From positions 1 through 34,773 of the forward strand of contig NZ_NFJC01000031.1 in assembly GCF_002159665.1 (NCBI RefSeq): DNA of 34,773 nucleotides, in the 5' to 3' direction. This document shows, one piece after another, positions 14,572 through 23,151 of the stretch. The number at the start of each line of letters is the position of its first letter. Position 1 is the first letter of the stretch. The notes under the pieces were generated by a model that saw only the letters and a list, made by a program, of their open reading frames with translations, made no database searches and was not told the origin of the DNA. A program made the translations under genes and the position numbers. This DNA comes from Desulfovibrio sp. An276 (GTDB lineage: Bacteria; Desulfobacterota; Desulfovibrionia; Desulfovibrionales; Desulfovibrionaceae).

Positions 14572-15294
14572 GCCGGCAAGGCTGCCATCTCCATTGATCT
14601 TCTCCCAAGTGAGCTTCCTCCAGATCATTACGACGGCAAGGAAGTCCGGCTCGACTTGCGGGCCAAGACGTCCGAGGGTATGGTACTCAACATAGAGGTA
14701 CAAGCCCAAAGCCAAAAGTGTTTGGACAGGCGTATCATGTACTATTGGGCGAAGCTCTATAGTAACCAAATACAAAGAGGAGAGGACTATTACAGACTTC
14801 GTCCAGCTTATGTTATAGAAGTCATGGACTTCAATTTTATCCCCGATAGTTCACACTACATTAGCGATGCTCAGCCCATTGTTTCTGCAACAGGCAAACC
14901 ATTCACGGAAGATATGAGGCTTTTCTTTATCGAACTTCCAAAATGGAATGCACTGAAAAGAAAGGCAAGCAACAGTCTTGAGCGCTGGATTGCATTTTTT
15001 GCAAACAAAAATTCAGCAGAAGTTGAGGAGTATGCCATGTTGGATCCCAATATTCATGCCGCATTGGAGGCTGAAAAGAGATTCATTGCCAATCCTGATC
15101 AGATGCGCGACTACTGGCAAAGGGAAAAAGCCATCATGGAGCGGGTATCTGAACTCGCAGCTGCTGAGACCACAGGTGAAGCCAAGGGAATAGCAAAAGT
15201 TGCCCGTACCATGCTGTCCGACAATGTCCCCATACAACAAATCCCAAAATATACAGGACTTTCAGTCAGCGAGATAGAAGCTCTGCAAAAGTAG
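14572..15294 (+). pseudogene. 5'-truncated Rpn-family (PD-(D/E)XK nuclease transposase-like) gene
   Basis: The frame from 14572 reads IDLLPSELPPDHYDGKEVRL, then MVLNIEVQAQ and RRIMYYWAKLYSNQIQRGED, then RPAYVIEVMDF. This is the Rpn/PD-(D/E)XK family core: the LDL strand, the IEVQ catalytic strand and the YYxxKLY helix. The C-terminus ends with the family-typical helix-turn motif (TGLSVSEIEALQK). The N-terminal ~50-60 residues expected of the family are missing, and a TGA closes the frame at 14569-14571. A TTG at 14656 could start a shorter protein but would drop part of the nuclease fold. Rpn proteins promote recombination and may act in phage defence. The AT-richer composition and flanking repeats suggest acquired DNA. 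Confidence 0.7.
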
Positions 15295-15321
15295 CTGCCT
15301 TTTGCTGATAATCTTTCATGT

Positions 15322-15345
15322 ACCGGTGTCTTCCAAGACACCGGT
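15322..15345. terminator. Perfect inverted repeat after the Rpn-like gene
   Basis: ACCGGTGTCTT (15322-15332) and AAGACACCGGT (15335-15345) are an 11-bp perfect inverted repeat with a 2-nt centre, between convergent genes. It may stop transcription from either side, but it lacks a T tract after the stem on both strands. It could instead be a protein-binding palindrome. Confidence 0.4.
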
Positions 15346-15460
15346 TCTGAAACAGAAGAACTGGTTGTTCGGTCGTACTATTCCCCCATATGGGAATGTT
15401 TCCGCTCAAGCAGTCCTGTTTCTCCGGGCCAGCCCTTTGTCCCAGCCTGGTTGCGCAAGG

Positions 15461-16174
15461 CTAGACCATGCCCTCCTGGGACTCTACGCCTATCTGTATG
15501 ATCAGATCGCGCACGTTCTCGATGCCCGTGAGCTGCCAGCCATCGGAAACAGAGGAAAATATGCCCTGCACTGCGTAGGTATTGCCGTTGTCGTAGTCGT
15601 AGACGGAAAAGGAAAGACGCATCTTGCCCCTGTCCACGCGCTTTGGCACCCCCACCTCGCGTATTTCCTTCCTGCCCATGGACACCATGGAAAAGAGCGG
15701 GGCCAGTATGCTCGAACTCTCGTATTCCCTGGTCATGCTGCCGGCAAAGGCGCCACTGCCCACGCCGTAAAGGACAAATTCCCTGACTTCTCCTGTCAGA
15801 AAGCCGATGGTGAGGGAATTGGTCAAAGCCCCCTGGCTTGCCATGAAGGTGACCACCGGTGGCAGCCATCTTGAAAGCTGTTCGTCGTTTGAGGCCTTCT
15901 CAAGCTCGAAAAAGATTGTCCTTGCAATACCCTGGATGTCCACGCGCTTGTCAAAGGCCGCAGCGTCGCTCGTCTCTATGGCGTTGCTCATGGCTGCAAG
16001 GCAGCTGCGCGGATCCCTCGTGTCGTGTTCGTCCCAGATGTAGCCGTGTCCTGCGCCATGCCCGTGGCCCTGTGCAACACACGCGTCACTGCCTGCAACG
16101 CCCAGCAAAAGAACAACACAAAGAGCCAAAAGACAGGCTGTGAGCCCATGCCACCTGCAACGATCAACTTTCAT
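15461..16174 (-). CDS. Exported or membrane-anchored protein, DUF2939-like in part
   Basis: A 237-residue protein from ATG 16174. The N-terminus has a basic start and a long hydrophobic segment (LTACLLALCVVLLLGVAG), a signal peptide or anchor, followed by a short His/Gly-rich patch (GHGHGAGHGY). The main part has AIETSDAAAFDKRVDIQGIA near residues 65-85, which resembles the start of DUF2939-type proteins, where a short helical segment precedes a VD strand. A beta-rich end follows (LSFSVYDYDNGNTYAVQGIF, then SDGWQLTGIENV). Probable periplasmic protein of unknown role. It lies 52 nt after cobU on the same strand, so it may be the last gene of the long minus-strand unit. Confidence 0.65.
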   Translation of the reverse strand: MKVDRCRWHGLTACLLALCVVLLLGVAGSDACVAQGHGHGAGHGYIWDEHDTRDPRSCLAAMSNAIETSDAAAFDKRVDIQGIARTIFFELEKASNDEQLSRWLPPVVTFMASQGALTNSLTIGFLTGEVREFVLYGVGSGAFAGSMTREYESSSILAPLFSMVSMGRKEIREVGVPKRVDRGKMRLSFSVYDYDNGNTYAVQGIFSSVSDGWQLTGIENVRDLIIQIGVESQEGMV

Positions 16175-16226
16175 GGTGCAATGCCCCTTTGATATGAAAA
16201 TCGCGATGCCGGCGCACATGGCATCG

Positions 16227-16799
16227 CTACTGTCTGTTTTCCGTATTCTTGAGAACGAGTTCCAGGCCGCAGGAAACAAATATCACCCTTTGGGCAATGC
16301 CTGCCAGAAGCTGATTTGCCCTGCCAAGAATCTCGGTGAACATGCGCGCAAGAGGATCGGTCGGCACAAGGCCAAGACCGACCTCCTCGCTCACGACCAC
16401 AACGGGTCTGGAACTTTCCTGCAAAAAGCGTGCTACACCCTCAAGTCTTTCCAGGACAGCGTCCAAGGCCACACGAGCATTGCCGGATTTTTCTGTACCC
16501 TGCCCCTGCGTGTCCCACAGTATGCCGGAAATCCACGTGCCCACACTGTCCAAAAGAACTGCCCGGGCTTCGGGGTGCAGGGCAAGGGCTAACGCAAGGT
16601 CCGCCCCTGTCTCCACACTCAGCCATTCACTCCCCCTGCGATCCTTATGCCTTGCAACGCGAAGCCTTGTCTCGTCATCAAGAAGGCTTGCCCTTAGAGT
16701 CGCCACATAGAGGCAAGGGCGCGCAAGAGTCAGGGTACAGCGCTCGGCACAAAGGCTCTTGCCTGAGCTTGCGCCCCCCACATAGAGCGTGTGCAGCAT
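16227..16799 (-). CDS. cobU: Adenosylcobinamide kinase / guanylyltransferase
   Basis: A 190-residue protein of the CobU/CobP family, which phosphorylates adenosylcobinamide and converts the product to adenosylcobinamide-GDP in the nucleotide-loop assembly of vitamin B12. Visible are the P-loop GGASSGKS (residues 8-15), YVATLRASLLDDE (the usual YxAT..DxE strand), ARHKDRRGSEW (the RHxxxRxxxW motif, whose His is the guanylylated residue in known enzymes) and VVSEEVGLGLVP (the SNEVG-like motif, here SEEVG). Length is normal. The start codon overlaps the stop of the upstream gene by one base (TGATG), so the two are translationally coupled. No other B12 gene is nearby. Confidence 0.93.
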   Translation of the reverse strand: MLHTLYVGGASSGKSLCAERCTLTLARPCLYVATLRASLLDDETRLRVARHKDRRGSEWLSVETGADLALALALHPEARAVLLDSVGTWISGILWDTQGQGTEKSGNARVALDAVLERLEGVARFLQESSRPVVVVSEEVGLGLVPTDPLARMFTEILGRANQLLAGIAQRVIFVSCGLELVLKNTENRQ

Positions 16800-18178
16800 C
16801 AGCGATTGCTACCCTGAGCGTTTGCCGGAGCCGCAGTCTGGGGTGCACTTGTTGTTCCGGGTGCCGCAGGTGCCCCATCCCTGGATGCCCTTGCGCAGCG
16901 TGCTGCGAGATCCCGCAAGACCTCGGCCGAGGCCTGCACGCCTGCAAGAGCCGAGGGGTTCTCTGCAAGGCGCCTGTTCACCCAGCCTGCCAGATAGAGA
17001 ATGCTTTCCTGGGAAAGCGCGCCAGCACCCTTGCGGCGTATGTCCTCGGCAAGACGCCGTTCTGCCGCAGCGTGTGCCGCCATGGCGGATTGCAGGTTGC
17101 GGGCAGCCGCGTTTACGCTTGCCTGGGCTGCACGCACATTGCCGCCCTGATCCCTTGCCTGCTCCAGATCGAAGCGGGCATCAAGGCTTGCCCTGTTGGC
17201 CAGGGTTATGGCCTCTTCCTTCATGGCAAGGTCGTTCATGCGGCCGGGCAGATCCTCGATGGAAGCAACACTTTCCAGTCCGCCGGCAAGCAGGGTGCAA
17301 CGGCTGCCAAGGGCACGATAGAGATTTTTCGTCTGCGCCTCGTTGAGCTTTTTGGCACTGGCCTCTGCTGCCACGGAGCGCAGAAGCTCGTCAGCGTAGA
17401 TATTGTAGATGGCGTGCACCATGGAAGGAGTAAAGGCGTAGCGCAAGATGGACGCCCTGCCTGCTGCTCCGCCCCTTGGTACGGCAAGTCCTGTGAGGTT
17501 GCTTCCGTAGCGCTGGTTTAAGGACTGCACGGAAACACCCAGGTTTCCGCCGCGACTTTGCGGGTTGTAGCGGTTCACGATCCAGGAGGCCAGATCGTTC
17601 ACAAAGGCAGGCCTGACCCTTTCGTCTTCCTTCACAGGCGCAGGTGCAGTCTTTTCCTCGCCTGGCAGGGCATTTTCGGGATCCTGCACCCCTTGTGCAG
17701 GATCATTGCTTGTGGGCGCAATGGTCCCCTGCACAGTGGAGGCCGGCAGTTCGACTTTCTGCTGTTCGGCCCTGGTCTTGTCCCTTTCCGGCATGACGCC
17801 GCCGTCACCGGATGCGTTGATGGGCGGAATGGGGGGCTTTACGTCAAGCCTTGGCATGAGCCAGTTGCGCAGAAAATCCAGCGGCGTTTCGCGCACCATT
17901 TCCGTAAACTGCGTCTTCAGCCTCTCGCGCTCCGGCTTTTCCATGAGCTGCCAGCTGACAACGCCGCCAATGACCGTAATGAGGATCAGTATGAGGAACC
18001 ACAGGCCGCAGCCAAAGTGCCTGCGCGGCTTGTCAAAGACCAGGGGCATGTCCTGCACGTTTGGAGACACGCTTGCAGGCATCTTTGCCCCAGGCATTGG
18101 GGCTTCGTGGCTTTCCCTGACAGGCTGTGCGCCTGCCTGTGCGTTGCGATAGCTTTCCTGTTCGGATTTGAGCTTCAC
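16799..18178 (-). CDS. Membrane-anchored coiled-coil protein of unknown function
   Basis: A 459-residue protein. Residues 1-54 are polar and cytoplasmic, about 57-79 form one membrane helix (CGLWFLILILITVIGGVVSW), and 80-190 are a Pro-rich linker. From about 195 the chain is helical (FVNDLASWIVNRYNPQSRGG; FTPSMVHAIYNIYADELLRS). Long Ala-rich helices at about 310-400 are likely coiled coil (ARDQGGNVRAAQASVNAAAR). The end is a low-complexity Ala/Pro/Thr tail. I know no family. By topology the bulk is periplasmic. It follows the ABC-glycosyltransferase gene by 54 nt and is coupled to cobU, so it is probably part of the same transcript. A structural role in the exporter is possible but unproven. 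Confidence 0.65.
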   Translation of the reverse strand: MKLKSEQESYRNAQAGAQPVRESHEAPMPGAKMPASVSPNVQDMPLVFDKPRRHFGCGLWFLILILITVIGGVVSWQLMEKPERERLKTQFTEMVRETPLDFLRNWLMPRLDVKPPIPPINASGDGGVMPERDKTRAEQQKVELPASTVQGTIAPTSNDPAQGVQDPENALPGEEKTAPAPVKEDERVRPAFVNDLASWIVNRYNPQSRGGNLGVSVQSLNQRYGSNLTGLAVPRGGAAGRASILRYAFTPSMVHAIYNIYADELLRSVAAEASAKKLNEAQTKNLYRALGSRCTLLAGGLESVASIEDLPGRMNDLAMKEEAITLANRASLDARFDLEQARDQGGNVRAAQASVNAAARNLQSAMAAHAAAERRLAEDIRRKGAGALSQESILYLAGWVNRRLAENPSALAGVQASAEVLRDLAARCARASRDGAPAAPGTTSAPQTAAPANAQGSNR

Positions 18179-18232
18179 GCTCCCTCCCTAGCACCTTTGC
18201 GCCTGCTGCTTGTTCCGTCTTCCTGCCAAAGC

Positions 18233-20221
18233 CTAAAGCCCCATCTTCCTGCGCTTGGCAAGAAGGGGAGCAAAAAGTCCCTCAAGGGCCTCGGGCACCT
18301 GTTCCAGAATTTTCAACACCCGCTCGCGGCCGCGCGTGCCCATTGCCAGGCGTCTTTCAAGACTTTCCCTGTCGTCCAGCTTGAGCATGGGCTCAAGGGC
18401 CCTTGCGAGGGCCTCGTCGTCGCCCCTTGGAACAATCTTTCCTGCATCCCCCACAAACCAGGCCTGGGCCGGCAGATCGCTTGCCACCACAGGCACCAGG
18501 AAGGCCATGGCCTCGCCAAGGGCAGACGGTATGCCGTCTGCGGGCTTTCCGGGCAGGGAGAGGCCGCAGGTCACATAGACGTCCGCGTCGAGATAGAGCG
18601 AATTCATGTTGGCATGGGGCACAAAGCCAGGGAAACGCACGCTTGTGCCAAGCCCAAGGCTTTTGGCAAGAGCCTTCAAGCTCTTGAGCTTGGGACCGTC
18701 GCCGGCAATGGTGCAGCGAAATTCCCTGCCCGTTGCCGCAACGCGTGCCAAGGCCCGCAAGAGCACATCAAAGCCCTTGCGCTCGTCCATGATGCCGCAG
18801 GCAAGGATGTGGGGCAATTTTACCGCCTCGTGCATCTGGGCAACAGCCATCTCCTCGTCCTGGGGCGCAAGTGTCAGGGGATCCGGGATCCAGGAAATGC
18901 GTGCCGCAGCCTCGGGCACAGCCTCCTTCAAGGCCATGGACAACTCGCGCGTGCTCGTGCGCACAAAGAGTGCGTCGCGCACAAGAACCCGCAGTGCAGC
19001 AAGCCTTGCAATATCCCCGCCCTTCAGGGCTCCGTACCAGGGATCCGTGTCGCGCACGTCCATGCCGTAGGGAAGGTTGCCTATGCGGCTGGCAAGCCAG
19101 CAGACTATGGGCGAGTGCACGCCGCCTGCCGAGTAGAGACACTCGATCCCCTCGGCCTTGGCCCAGGAGGCCAGATCCTTTCCTTGAGCCCTAGCCCAGC
19201 GCACTGCGCCAAAGCCCTTCAAAAGCCCCTTCATGGGCGAAAAATCGCTTTCGAAGCTGCCAGAGGGCTGGGAAAGGAGGGATCTCCACACTGAGCCTGC
19301 CTGCAGGCCTCCCATGTTGCGCACAGGCATGGGCAAAGAATAGGACTGCATTTCCTTGCCCAAAAGGGAGACGCCCTGCAGGGTCACCACATGAGTCAGA
19401 AGGCCCTTTTCGTGCAGGATGTGGGCAAGGGTCCTTGGGCTTTCTCCGCCCTCGTGCAAAAAGTTTGTGGCCACCATGGCCGTGTGCAGGCGGATGTCCG
19501 GACCTTTAAGAAGGTCCGCTCCTGGCTGCACGCTGATCTTGGGAATGTCGCGCCTCTGGCAGACCAGAAGGCCTTCCTCCAGGGTGTAGACCGTATCGCA
19601 GTAGTCCGCCATCTTCGCGTCGTGTGTCACCATGACCATGGCAACGCCGCCCGTGTGGCAAAGGGTGCGGAAATTTTCCATGACAAGGCGGCTTGTACGC
19701 TGATCCAGGGCACCCGTAGGCTCGTCTGCCATGAGGATGCGAGGATTGTTCACCATGGCGCGGGCTATGGCTACGCGCTGCTGTTCGCCGCCGGAAAGGC
19801 GGTTGCTCGGGTAGTGCACGCGCGAGGACAGGCGCACAAGCTCCAGGGCGCGGATGACGCGAGGCCAGCGCTCCGCAGCAGGAACCTCTCTGTAGATGAG
19901 GGGAAATTCTACGTTCTCGAAGACCGTCGAGTGATCGAAGAGGTTGCTCTGCTGCATGACAAAGCCCAAGTTGTCGCGGCGAAAGGCTGCCGTCTCCTCG
20001 CGATTCAGGGTCAGGACATCCTTGCCAAGGATGTTCACTGTGCCCGAATCCGGGGCGTGCAAAAGCCCAAGCACGTGCAGCATGGTGGATTTGCCGCAGC
20101 CTGAGGGGCCCATGATGGCAACTATCTCGCCTGGCTCCACTTCAAGGTTTACGCCGCGCAAGATAGGCGCAAAGCCTGCGTAGCGCTTGCGGATATCGCG
20201 TGCGATAATGACTGGTGCCAT
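18233..20221 (-). CDS. ABC transporter ATPase fused to a GT4-family glycosyltransferase
   Basis: A 662-residue two-part protein. Residues 1-225 are a MacB/LolD-type ATPase: Walker [10 protein letters not shown] (38-46), Q-loop at Gln90/91, signature LSGGEQQR (142-149), Walker B ILMADEP (162-168), D-loop Asp173 and H-loop His200. All catalytic residues are intact. After a short link (about 225-245), residues to 662 form a complete GT4-like glycosyltransferase: an N-terminal Rossmann part ([20 protein letters not shown]), then [29 protein letters not shown] and [20 protein letters not shown]. The start at 20221 has GGGGGGA upstream, 10 nt after the permease stop. One continuous frame runs through the link. 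The ATPase presumably drives the permease encoded upstream while the attached transferase supplies or modifies the cargo. I know of no characterised protein with this architecture. Confidence 0.85.
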   Translation of the reverse strand: MAPVIIARDIRKRYAGFAPILRGVNLEVEPGEIVAIMGPSGCGKSTMLHVLGLLHAPDSGTVNILGKDVLTLNREETAAFRRDNLGFVMQQSNLFDHSTVFENVEFPLIYREVPAAERWPRVIRALELVRLSSRVHYPSNRLSGGEQQRVAIARAMVNNPRILMADEPTGALDQRTSRLVMENFRTLCHTGGVAMVMVTHDAKMADYCDTVYTLEEGLLVCQRRDIPKISVQPGADLLKGPDIRLHTAMVATNFLHEGGESPRTLAHILHEKGLLTHVVTLQGVSLLGKEMQSYSLPMPVRNMGGLQAGSVWRSLLSQPSGSFESDFSPMKGLLKGFGAVRWARAQGKDLASWAKAEGIECLYSAGGVHSPIVCWLASRIGNLPYGMDVRDTDPWYGALKGGDIARLAALRVLVRDALFVRTSTRELSMALKEAVPEAAARISWIPDPLTLAPQDEEMAVAQMHEAVKLPHILACGIMDERKGFDVLLRALARVAATGREFRCTIAGDGPKLKSLKALAKSLGLGTSVRFPGFVPHANMNSLYLDADVYVTCGLSLPGKPADGIPSALGEAMAFLVPVVASDLPAQAWFVGDAGKIVPRGDDEALARALEPMLKLDDRESLERRLAMGTRGRERVLKILEQVPEALEGLFAPLLAKRRKMGL

Positions 20222-20231
20222 AGGTCCCCCC

Positions 20232-21425
20232 TTACTCGAAGCGCAGGGCCGTGACCACATCCATGCGGCTGGCCTGGATTGCCGGGAAAATGCCGCCTGC
20301 CACGCCTATGACAGCGGAAAAGAGAATGGAGCCCGTGCAGCTCAGGATAAGATCCACCACCGGGATCCCTGTGCCGAGCGCGTACACGCCACCAACCACG
20401 GCGCTCACGCCCAAGATGATGCCGAGCACGCCGCCTGCCACGGACTTGCACAAGGCCTCGCACAAGAATTGTGCCATGATGTCCCTGTCCGATCCGCCCA
20501 TGGCCTTCTTGAGGCCCACTTCCCTGGTCCTTGCCCGCACAGCGGCAAAGGTGCCGTACCAGATGCCGAAGCCGCCCAGCATGAGCGAGGCTATGATGCC
20601 AAGCCACAGAAGGGACTGCACCCACATGAAGGTGTCCTCAAGGCGCGTGAGCTGCTCGTCGCGGGTGTAGACATGGAGGTAGGGCGCGCTCTGGCGCGAG
20701 AGCACCACCTCCGGGATGAGCTGCGTGAGCCTTGGCACATCCTCCCAGCCTATGGCGCGCACAAAGAGCCTTGTTATCTTGGCGTCCCCCCATTGCCTGT
20801 CCACAAAGGTCGTGTAGGGCATGAAGGCAGCCTCTGCCCAGTCGCCCAGCATGACGCCCGAGATGACGCCAACTACTTCCACCACGTCCTGATCCAGGAA
20901 GAGGAGCTTGCCAAGCGCAGCCTTGGGGTCTGGCCCGTAGAGGTCCTCGGCCCGCTCGCGGCCCAAGACGCACACGCGCCTGTGCCTTGTTATATCGTCC
21001 GAGCTTAAGGCGCGCCCTGCTATGACGTCAGCGGAAAAGGTGGGGATAAAGAGCTCGTCCACGCCGTAGACAAGGGTGTTCAGCGTGCGCTCGTTGCGGG
21101 CCTTGAGCAAAAAGTACTGGGCGTTGCGGCTGCCCACACTGACACTCTCGACGCCCGGGAGCTTGCGTATGCCCTCGATGCTGTCCGGATAGAATTCCCG
21201 CACTGGCTGTCCCGGGTACTGCCTGTCTTCCATGGTGACGCGGATGACGTTGACGCCGCCCATGAGCACCATGTCCTGGCCGACCTTGTAGCGTATTTCC
21301 TGACCAAGGACTGCCAGGGCAATGAAGGCCGTGATGCCGAGTGCTATGGAGATCATGACGCCGTAGCTCTTCTGCCGCGACACCTGGCGCAGCGAGACGC
21401 GAACAAGATCGGAATAGGTTATCAT
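20232..21425 (-). CDS. MacB/LolC-like FtsX-family ABC permease
   Basis: A 397-residue permease. It has one N-terminal membrane helix (SYGVMISIALGITAFIALAV), a large periplasmic domain at about 45-270 of the MacB_PCD kind (GVNVIRVTME, GVESVSVGSRNAQYF, FSADVIAGRALSSDD, RRVCVLGRERAEDLYG), and three C-terminal helices of the FtsX domain (LLWLGIIASLMLGGFGIWYG; VAGGVLGIILGVSAVVGGVY; GSILFSAVIGVAGGIFPAIQ). The coupling segment VRARTREVGLKKAMGGSDRD and the end PAIQASRMDVVTALRFE are typical. MacB-type transporters move lipids, lipoproteins, peptides or drugs by mechanotransmission rather than classical translocation. The ATPase half is the downstream fusion gene, 10 nt away. No MacA-like adaptor or TolC is seen nearby. 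Confidence 0.9.
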   Translation of the reverse strand: MITYSDLVRVSLRQVSRQKSYGVMISIALGITAFIALAVLGQEIRYKVGQDMVLMGGVNVIRVTMEDRQYPGQPVREFYPDSIEGIRKLPGVESVSVGSRNAQYFLLKARNERTLNTLVYGVDELFIPTFSADVIAGRALSSDDITRHRRVCVLGRERAEDLYGPDPKAALGKLLFLDQDVVEVVGVISGVMLGDWAEAAFMPYTTFVDRQWGDAKITRLFVRAIGWEDVPRLTQLIPEVVLSRQSAPYLHVYTRDEQLTRLEDTFMWVQSLLWLGIIASLMLGGFGIWYGTFAAVRARTREVGLKKAMGGSDRDIMAQFLCEALCKSVAGGVLGIILGVSAVVGGVYALGTGIPVVDLILSCTGSILFSAVIGVAGGIFPAIQASRMDVVTALRFE

Positions 21426-21467
21426 AAGATTCTTCCCTTTACCGCAACATTTGGGGACTGCAATTTT

Positions 21468-22643
21468 CTAGTTTTTTCTCTGTATCTTCCAGACCTTGCC
21501 CTCTGACCCAACCTCGTACCAGATGCCGTGCCAGAGGATGCCTTTTGCAGTCACGGTCTTGAGATACAGGGAAAAGGCTCCAAACGAGGTGAGCCAGAAG
21601 GCGCCCAAAAGGCGCATGATGGGCACATGGCGGGGAAGGAGGGGGCGCAGTCTTGCAAGAGTCCATGCCGTGGCAGCCAAGGATACGCCTGCGCCAGCGA
21701 GGGCCACAAGGCCGAAGGCGCCGAAAAGCCAGCCGAGGAAGGCAAAAAGCGCAAGTGTCGGGGCAAGGGCCATGAGAAAGAGCACAAGCCCAAGCTGGTA
21801 CCACTGCGAGGGCACGCAGAATTTGAGAAAGAGGATCTGACGCTCAAGCCAGGCCCACCACACGTCAAAGGAGTGGTGCTCAGCCCTTGTGCGCAAAAGC
21901 GCAGAGGGACTCAAGGCCACACGTATCCTGTGGCGCGGCAGAAAGGAGGCAAGCGAGCAGTCGTCCACCACATTTTCTTCCCAGTGTCTGCCAATGCCGC
22001 TTTCCAGGAAGGTCTGGCGGTCTATGGCCATGGCCCCGCCCCAGGGCTGCGTGTAGCCGGAAAGGGACTGCATGAGGCGCATGCACAAAACCGTGAAGGC
22101 ATAGGCCAGGGTCACAAACTCGTTGTCCCTTGGCACAACCTCGTGGTAGCCTGTGGCAAAGGGCGCTTCCTTGCGGGCAACCGGCAGGACAAGGCGCGTC
22201 ACAAAGTCCGGGGAGGCCATGTGGGTGCTGTCGCAGAATGCGTAGACCTCCACGCTGTCCCCAAGAAAGCGTACTGCAGCCAAAGAGTTCCAGTTCTTCT
22301 GTCCGCACTTTTCGGCCCTGCCCGCAGCCACATGGTCAATGGTGCATCTGTCCCCGTATTCCTCGGCTAGTCTTTCCACAAGGTTTGCCGCAGGCTCTTC
22401 CATGGTCGCTGTCACGAACACGTAGCGCAACTTTCCCTCGTAGTCCTGTTCGAGCAGGGAGCGCAGGGCGCCCTCCATGGCGGGATGCGTTCCTGCACAG
22501 GGGATGACAAGGCCCACGGAGGGCCAGGTATAGACCTTCGGCAGGGGTTCCGAGGCCTTTGCGCGCAGCTTTCGTCCAGCGCGCCCAAGGAAAAAGACCA
22601 GGGCAGGAGCAGCCGCTATCACCAGCAAAAAGACTATCCACAT
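21468..22643 (-). CDS. Family 2 glycosyltransferase, ceramide-glucosyltransferase-like
   Basis: A 391-residue membrane enzyme. It has one N-terminal helix (residues 2-20), then a GT-A domain: VGLVIPCAGT (43-52), EQDYEGKLRYVFVTAT (65-80), AEKCGQKNWNSLAA (110-123), the metal-binding YAFCDSTH (Asp138, in the DXD position), WGGAMAIDR (201-209) and VVDDCSLA (Asp227/Asp228). At least three C-terminal helices follow about 275-350. The KxxQKNxNL-like segment, followed by D, D and DD, matches GT21-like transferases that glycosylate lipids, though the usual QxxRW is only partly kept (ERQILFLK). Likely adds a sugar to a membrane lipid at the inner leaflet. It sits between the small exported protein (30 nt) and the permease (42 nt). 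Confidence 0.8.
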   Translation of the reverse strand: MWIVFLLVIAAAPALVFFLGRAGRKLRAKASEPLPKVYTWPSVGLVIPCAGTHPAMEGALRSLLEQDYEGKLRYVFVTATMEEPAANLVERLAEEYGDRCTIDHVAAGRAEKCGQKNWNSLAAVRFLGDSVEVYAFCDSTHMASPDFVTRLVLPVARKEAPFATGYHEVVPRDNEFVTLAYAFTVLCMRLMQSLSGYTQPWGGAMAIDRQTFLESGIGRHWEENVVDDCSLASFLPRHRIRVALSPSALLRTRAEHHSFDVWWAWLERQILFLKFCVPSQWYQLGLVLFLMALAPTLALFAFLGWLFGAFGLVALAGAGVSLAATAWTLARLRPLLPRHVPIMRLLGAFWLTSFGAFSLYLKTVTAKGILWHGIWYEVGSEGKVWKIQRKN

Positions 22644-22673
22644 GGGGCATCTCCTCTTGAGCCTGTAGAGCCA

Positions 22674-23150
22674 TCAGGGAAGGGGTGTGCAGTCCGCACT
22701 CACCCTGGCATTGTACTGCCTCTTTCCCTCGAAACTGAACTTCATGCCGCGCTTGATGCGCATCTTTCCCCGCACAGTGCCCGGATCGGACAGATCCCCC
22801 CAGATGACGTGGCCCGAGGCGTGTCTGGCCTCGAAGTTCAAATCCTTCACACTGCCGTAGAGGTGGTAGACGTCCGTCTCCCCGCTCTTGTGGGTCAAAA
22901 GGAAGACCCCGCGCAAGGAACCGTCTGCCTTTGTGCACATGCCCACACGGAAGGTGGCGGACAGTATGGAGCCTGACCACACCTCCACACTTTCATCAGA
23001 TCCTGGCTGGCCTGGCAGGGGAGCCGGCTGGGCTGCCTGGGCAGAGGGTGCAGCCGAAAGGAAGGCGCACAAAAACCCGCCACAAAGTCCCTTGCGAAGG
23101 AGGGAGCTCACGCGCAGAAACGCACTGGGGAAGAACGCGCAGGCAGGCAT
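22674..23150 (-). CDS. Small exported protein within the glycosyltransferase/export cluster
   Basis: A 158-residue protein from the ATG at 23150, one base after the stop of the upstream glycosyltransferase gene, which decides the start. The N-terminus is a longer basic signal peptide (VSSLLRKGLCGGFLCAFLSA), cleaved near AQA. The mature part of about 110 residues is beta-rich (EVWSGSILSATFRVGMCTKA, GVFLLTHKSGETDVYHLYG, RGKMRIKRGMKFSFEGKRQY) and ends with a cysteine (SADCTPLP) that may pair with Cys in GMCTKA. I know no family. Its repeated strands and place between two glycosyltransferases suggest a periplasmic binding or accessory protein, by context only. Confidence 0.65.
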   Translation of the reverse strand: MPACAFFPSAFLRVSSLLRKGLCGGFLCAFLSAAPSAQAAQPAPLPGQPGSDESVEVWSGSILSATFRVGMCTKADGSLRGVFLLTHKSGETDVYHLYGSVKDLNFEARHASGHVIWGDLSDPGTVRGKMRIKRGMKFSFEGKRQYNARVSADCTPLP

Positions 23151-23151
23151 A

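Noticed and set aside
15379..15396. ATTCCC...GGGAAT inverted repeat near the end of the minus-strand exported-protein gene
   Set aside because: Only 6-bp arms, within chance expectation, and no T tract or other context to support a function.
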